Source: Nemophila menziesii (lineage: Eukaryota > Streptophyta > Magnoliopsida > Boraginales > Hydrophyllaceae). From it: a stretch of DNA of 64,000 bases. The stretch is taken from NCBI GenBank assembly GCA_029959085.1, contig JARWIR010000011.1, positions 10,665,840-10,729,839 on the forward strand, written 5' to 3'. Positions 61,920 through 64,000 of this stretch are shown in pieces (position 1 is the first letter of the stretch; each line of letters begins with the position of its first letter). Position numbers and translations under genes: made by a program. Below the pieces are notes generated by a model, which was given only the letters and a program-made list of their open reading frames with translations, did not search any database and had not been told where the DNA came from.

Positions 61920-63650
61920 TAATCGCTCCGGTTTAACAATGAAGGTTTGTGTTACAACAATGAATTAAATATAGTGACATAAACACTATGTAAATAACCC
62001 ACACCGCTTTACTTTGATACTGTCATGTAATCCTATCTTATGTAAATAAATTCACTTTATTCTTTACTTGTGACAACAATTGAAGGAAATAATATCATAT
62101 TCATAATGAATGAGACCGAAATAATACATCTTATCTGTATGTTCGAACCCCACACCCAACATAGGCCGGATTGTCAAACTTTCATGAAGAATGAACAAAA
62201 TATTGAACAAAGAATTCATATCAAACACACACATATATATAGCAGAGAATGAAGGAAATCAGTTCCCAATAACATTTATGATGGCTTTTGTCATTGCAAA
62301 AAATGGTAGAAAATTTTGTAAAAATTGTATTAATTTCTGAAGTATAATTGTTACAGATCAAACACATCATTTAGCCGTATATCTGAGGGGTAATCTTAAA
62401 TAAAGGAGATGAAAAATAAAAACAAATTTCCACAGAAGGGAGATTAAGATCTACATTAAATAATGCACGTTCCCCATTTACTATAAACACCATAATCCCT
62501 TCACTGTGAATAATGAAAGTACCAAGTTTTCTTTAGTTAATTGAAATACGTGTCTTTATATTATGCAAAATAATTTCTATAAGACCCTATTTTATTCTTT
62601 TTGAGTTGATTGGACAAAAGTCCCCTCTATTAAATTTTAAAGTTAATTGCATTATAGGAACTATATTGTGAAATGAATTGCACTAAAGGTCCATATACTA
62701 TTATTTTGAGGTCCTACTATATTATCCATTGGGCCTTAGCAGACCAGTGTGTGCTAGAAACCTAGGCTGACTGATGAGTCCACTCTGTCTCAGCCGCACC
62801 ACCTAGAGAGTAAGTCACCTGAGAAGTAGCCTGACATGGGAAAAGGCTCAAGAGTCAATCGATTCGGACTTCCAATTTTTTAATGGTTTTAGTGTCCTCT
62901 TTTAATAGTTAAACATGTAAACACATTTAATATTTTCATTGTAATATGTGAATATGAATAAACTATCAAATCAGTAAGCTAATAAATTTTTTATATCCTC
63001 AATAAAGAAAAGAACTTTTCAAGGTTCAAGATTCAAATCTCGTTACTAAAAATAAAGTCTTCAACAAATACGATATTTTTTGTAAAAACAAATTATTTTT
63101 GTCAAAGTCTTCAACTCATGATTTATTTAGAGATGATAAAGTTGTAATGCAAAAGATAGATTACGAATAAATCAATAACGTCACTTGCTTGTATGCAAAA
63201 CTTATATATTATAGTAATAGTGGATTCAGATACGTTTTCTATATTTGTTCGTGTTCTTATACAATTAAAATGACAAGTTTAAAAGATCACGAAGGAGAAT
63301 ATTGGAATGTGAAAGTTACTTGTTGTCATAGGCTCTATAAGCCCAATATACATCCACAAAAAATGTTTATACCATAACCAAAAAAGGGGATAACATAACA
63401 TCACACCTATCTCAGTTTCAAAATCTACAACAATTTAGAGTTTAACCAAACATTATAAAAAGTCTACACCTTTTACCTTAAATTACAATTATACCAAAAT
63501 TTAATAAATGTTAATCTATATAATACACAGAGTAGCAGCAAACATAGTAAATAGTTTAATCTCGTTTCAGTAGCTCCTGGATAAACATTTTACAAACCAT
63601 TTTATAATATTTAAAATATTATAAATGAAGTACATACATGATATGATTAC
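61920..63650 (+). repeat. Dispersed repeat copy D
   Basis: Longer partner of copy C, same orientation, about 2.65 kb downstream at the shared CATAAACACTATGTAAATAA. Indels account for its extra length. Small ORFs (62,070-62,252, 63,189-63,377) lack recognisable products and are not shared with C. Confidence 0.7.
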
Positions 63651-64000
63651 TGGGTTTAGCACATAGAGTCCAAGGAGTTCTATGGCCCCTCTGACTTTAA
63701 AAAATAATAATGAATCTATTAAAAAATTAGGGAAAATTCCTGAAATGGTTCTTGAACTATAGGCTAGTATCAATTTTGGCCCTCAAACTTTTAAACTTAC
63801 CCATGTATTTCTCTAACTTCACGTTTTCCTTCTATTTCTACAACTTGGAATCAAAATGGTTGAATTATTTAGTCTATCATCTGGTTTAATGGGTGAGGTT
63901 ACATGAAAATCTGTTATTTTCCATTTTTATCAGTATTTTCTCAAATATTTTATGTGAAACCGGAATTTGACATTATTAAGTTATTTTATTTAAGGATAAA
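63651..64000. other. Intergenic tail
   Basis: Contains CCTGAAATGGTTCTTGAACT and TTTTGGCCCTCAAACTTTTA, phrases common in plant intergenic repeat DNA. No gene. Confidence 0.4.

Overview
This window looks like intergenic, repeat-dominated plant nuclear DNA. It is strongly AT-rich, has no compact gene runs or operons, carries decayed Ty1-copia retrotransposons and a Tourist-like MITE, and holds one short spliced gene fragment with a plant MED15-type KIX domain. I see no complete ordinary gene, no rRNA or tRNA, no CRISPR array and no prokaryotic signal. I infer an angiosperm, probably a dicot, and cannot name the species.

Region 1 (1-36,619) is a head-to-tail tandem array of a unit of about 2,085 bp: 17 full copies and a truncated 18th. 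The left end runs off the window. On the minus strand each unit holds two decayed Ty1-copia pieces. One is a gag relic with a broken zinc knuckle plus the gag-protease spacer. The other is a pol relic running from the integrase C-terminus into reverse transcriptase (RT), with an internal deletion that removes the RT catalytic core. About 770 bp of AT-rich DNA lies where an LTR would be expected. Unit variants show higher-order structure: units 8-11 correspond to units 12-15, and units 2/3, 5/6, 10/11 and 14/15 are near twins.

Region 2 (36,620-53,150) is a diverged two-copy direct duplication with a period of about 9.0 kb. Block A is 36,857-44,672 and block B is 45,612-53,133. Each contains a pair of small unconstrained ORFs, a GC-richer imperfect repeat of 210-217 bp, an older copia gag relic with its AT-rich leader, and a foldback minisatellite whose arms are 18-bp subrepeats. 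Just left of each block lies a copia pol relic (array unit 18 for A, 44,945-45,528 for B). The 2.085-kb array unit is therefore a compact relative of this 9-kb arrangement.

Region 3 (53,150-64,000) is mixed intergenic DNA. It holds a 78-codon spliced KIX (MED15-like) gene fragment on the minus strand (55,425-55,829) and a second, unrelated truncated Ty1-copia element (56,520 to about 59,088, minus) with candidate LTR, primer-binding site, protease and inactivated integrase. A 233-bp Tourist-like MITE is nested in that integrase. A diverged repeat pair (about 59,270-60,610 and 61,920-63,650) flanks a short exon-like ORF. Nothing here works as a pathway. The window is mainly a record of element insertion, decay, tandem amplification and segmental duplication.
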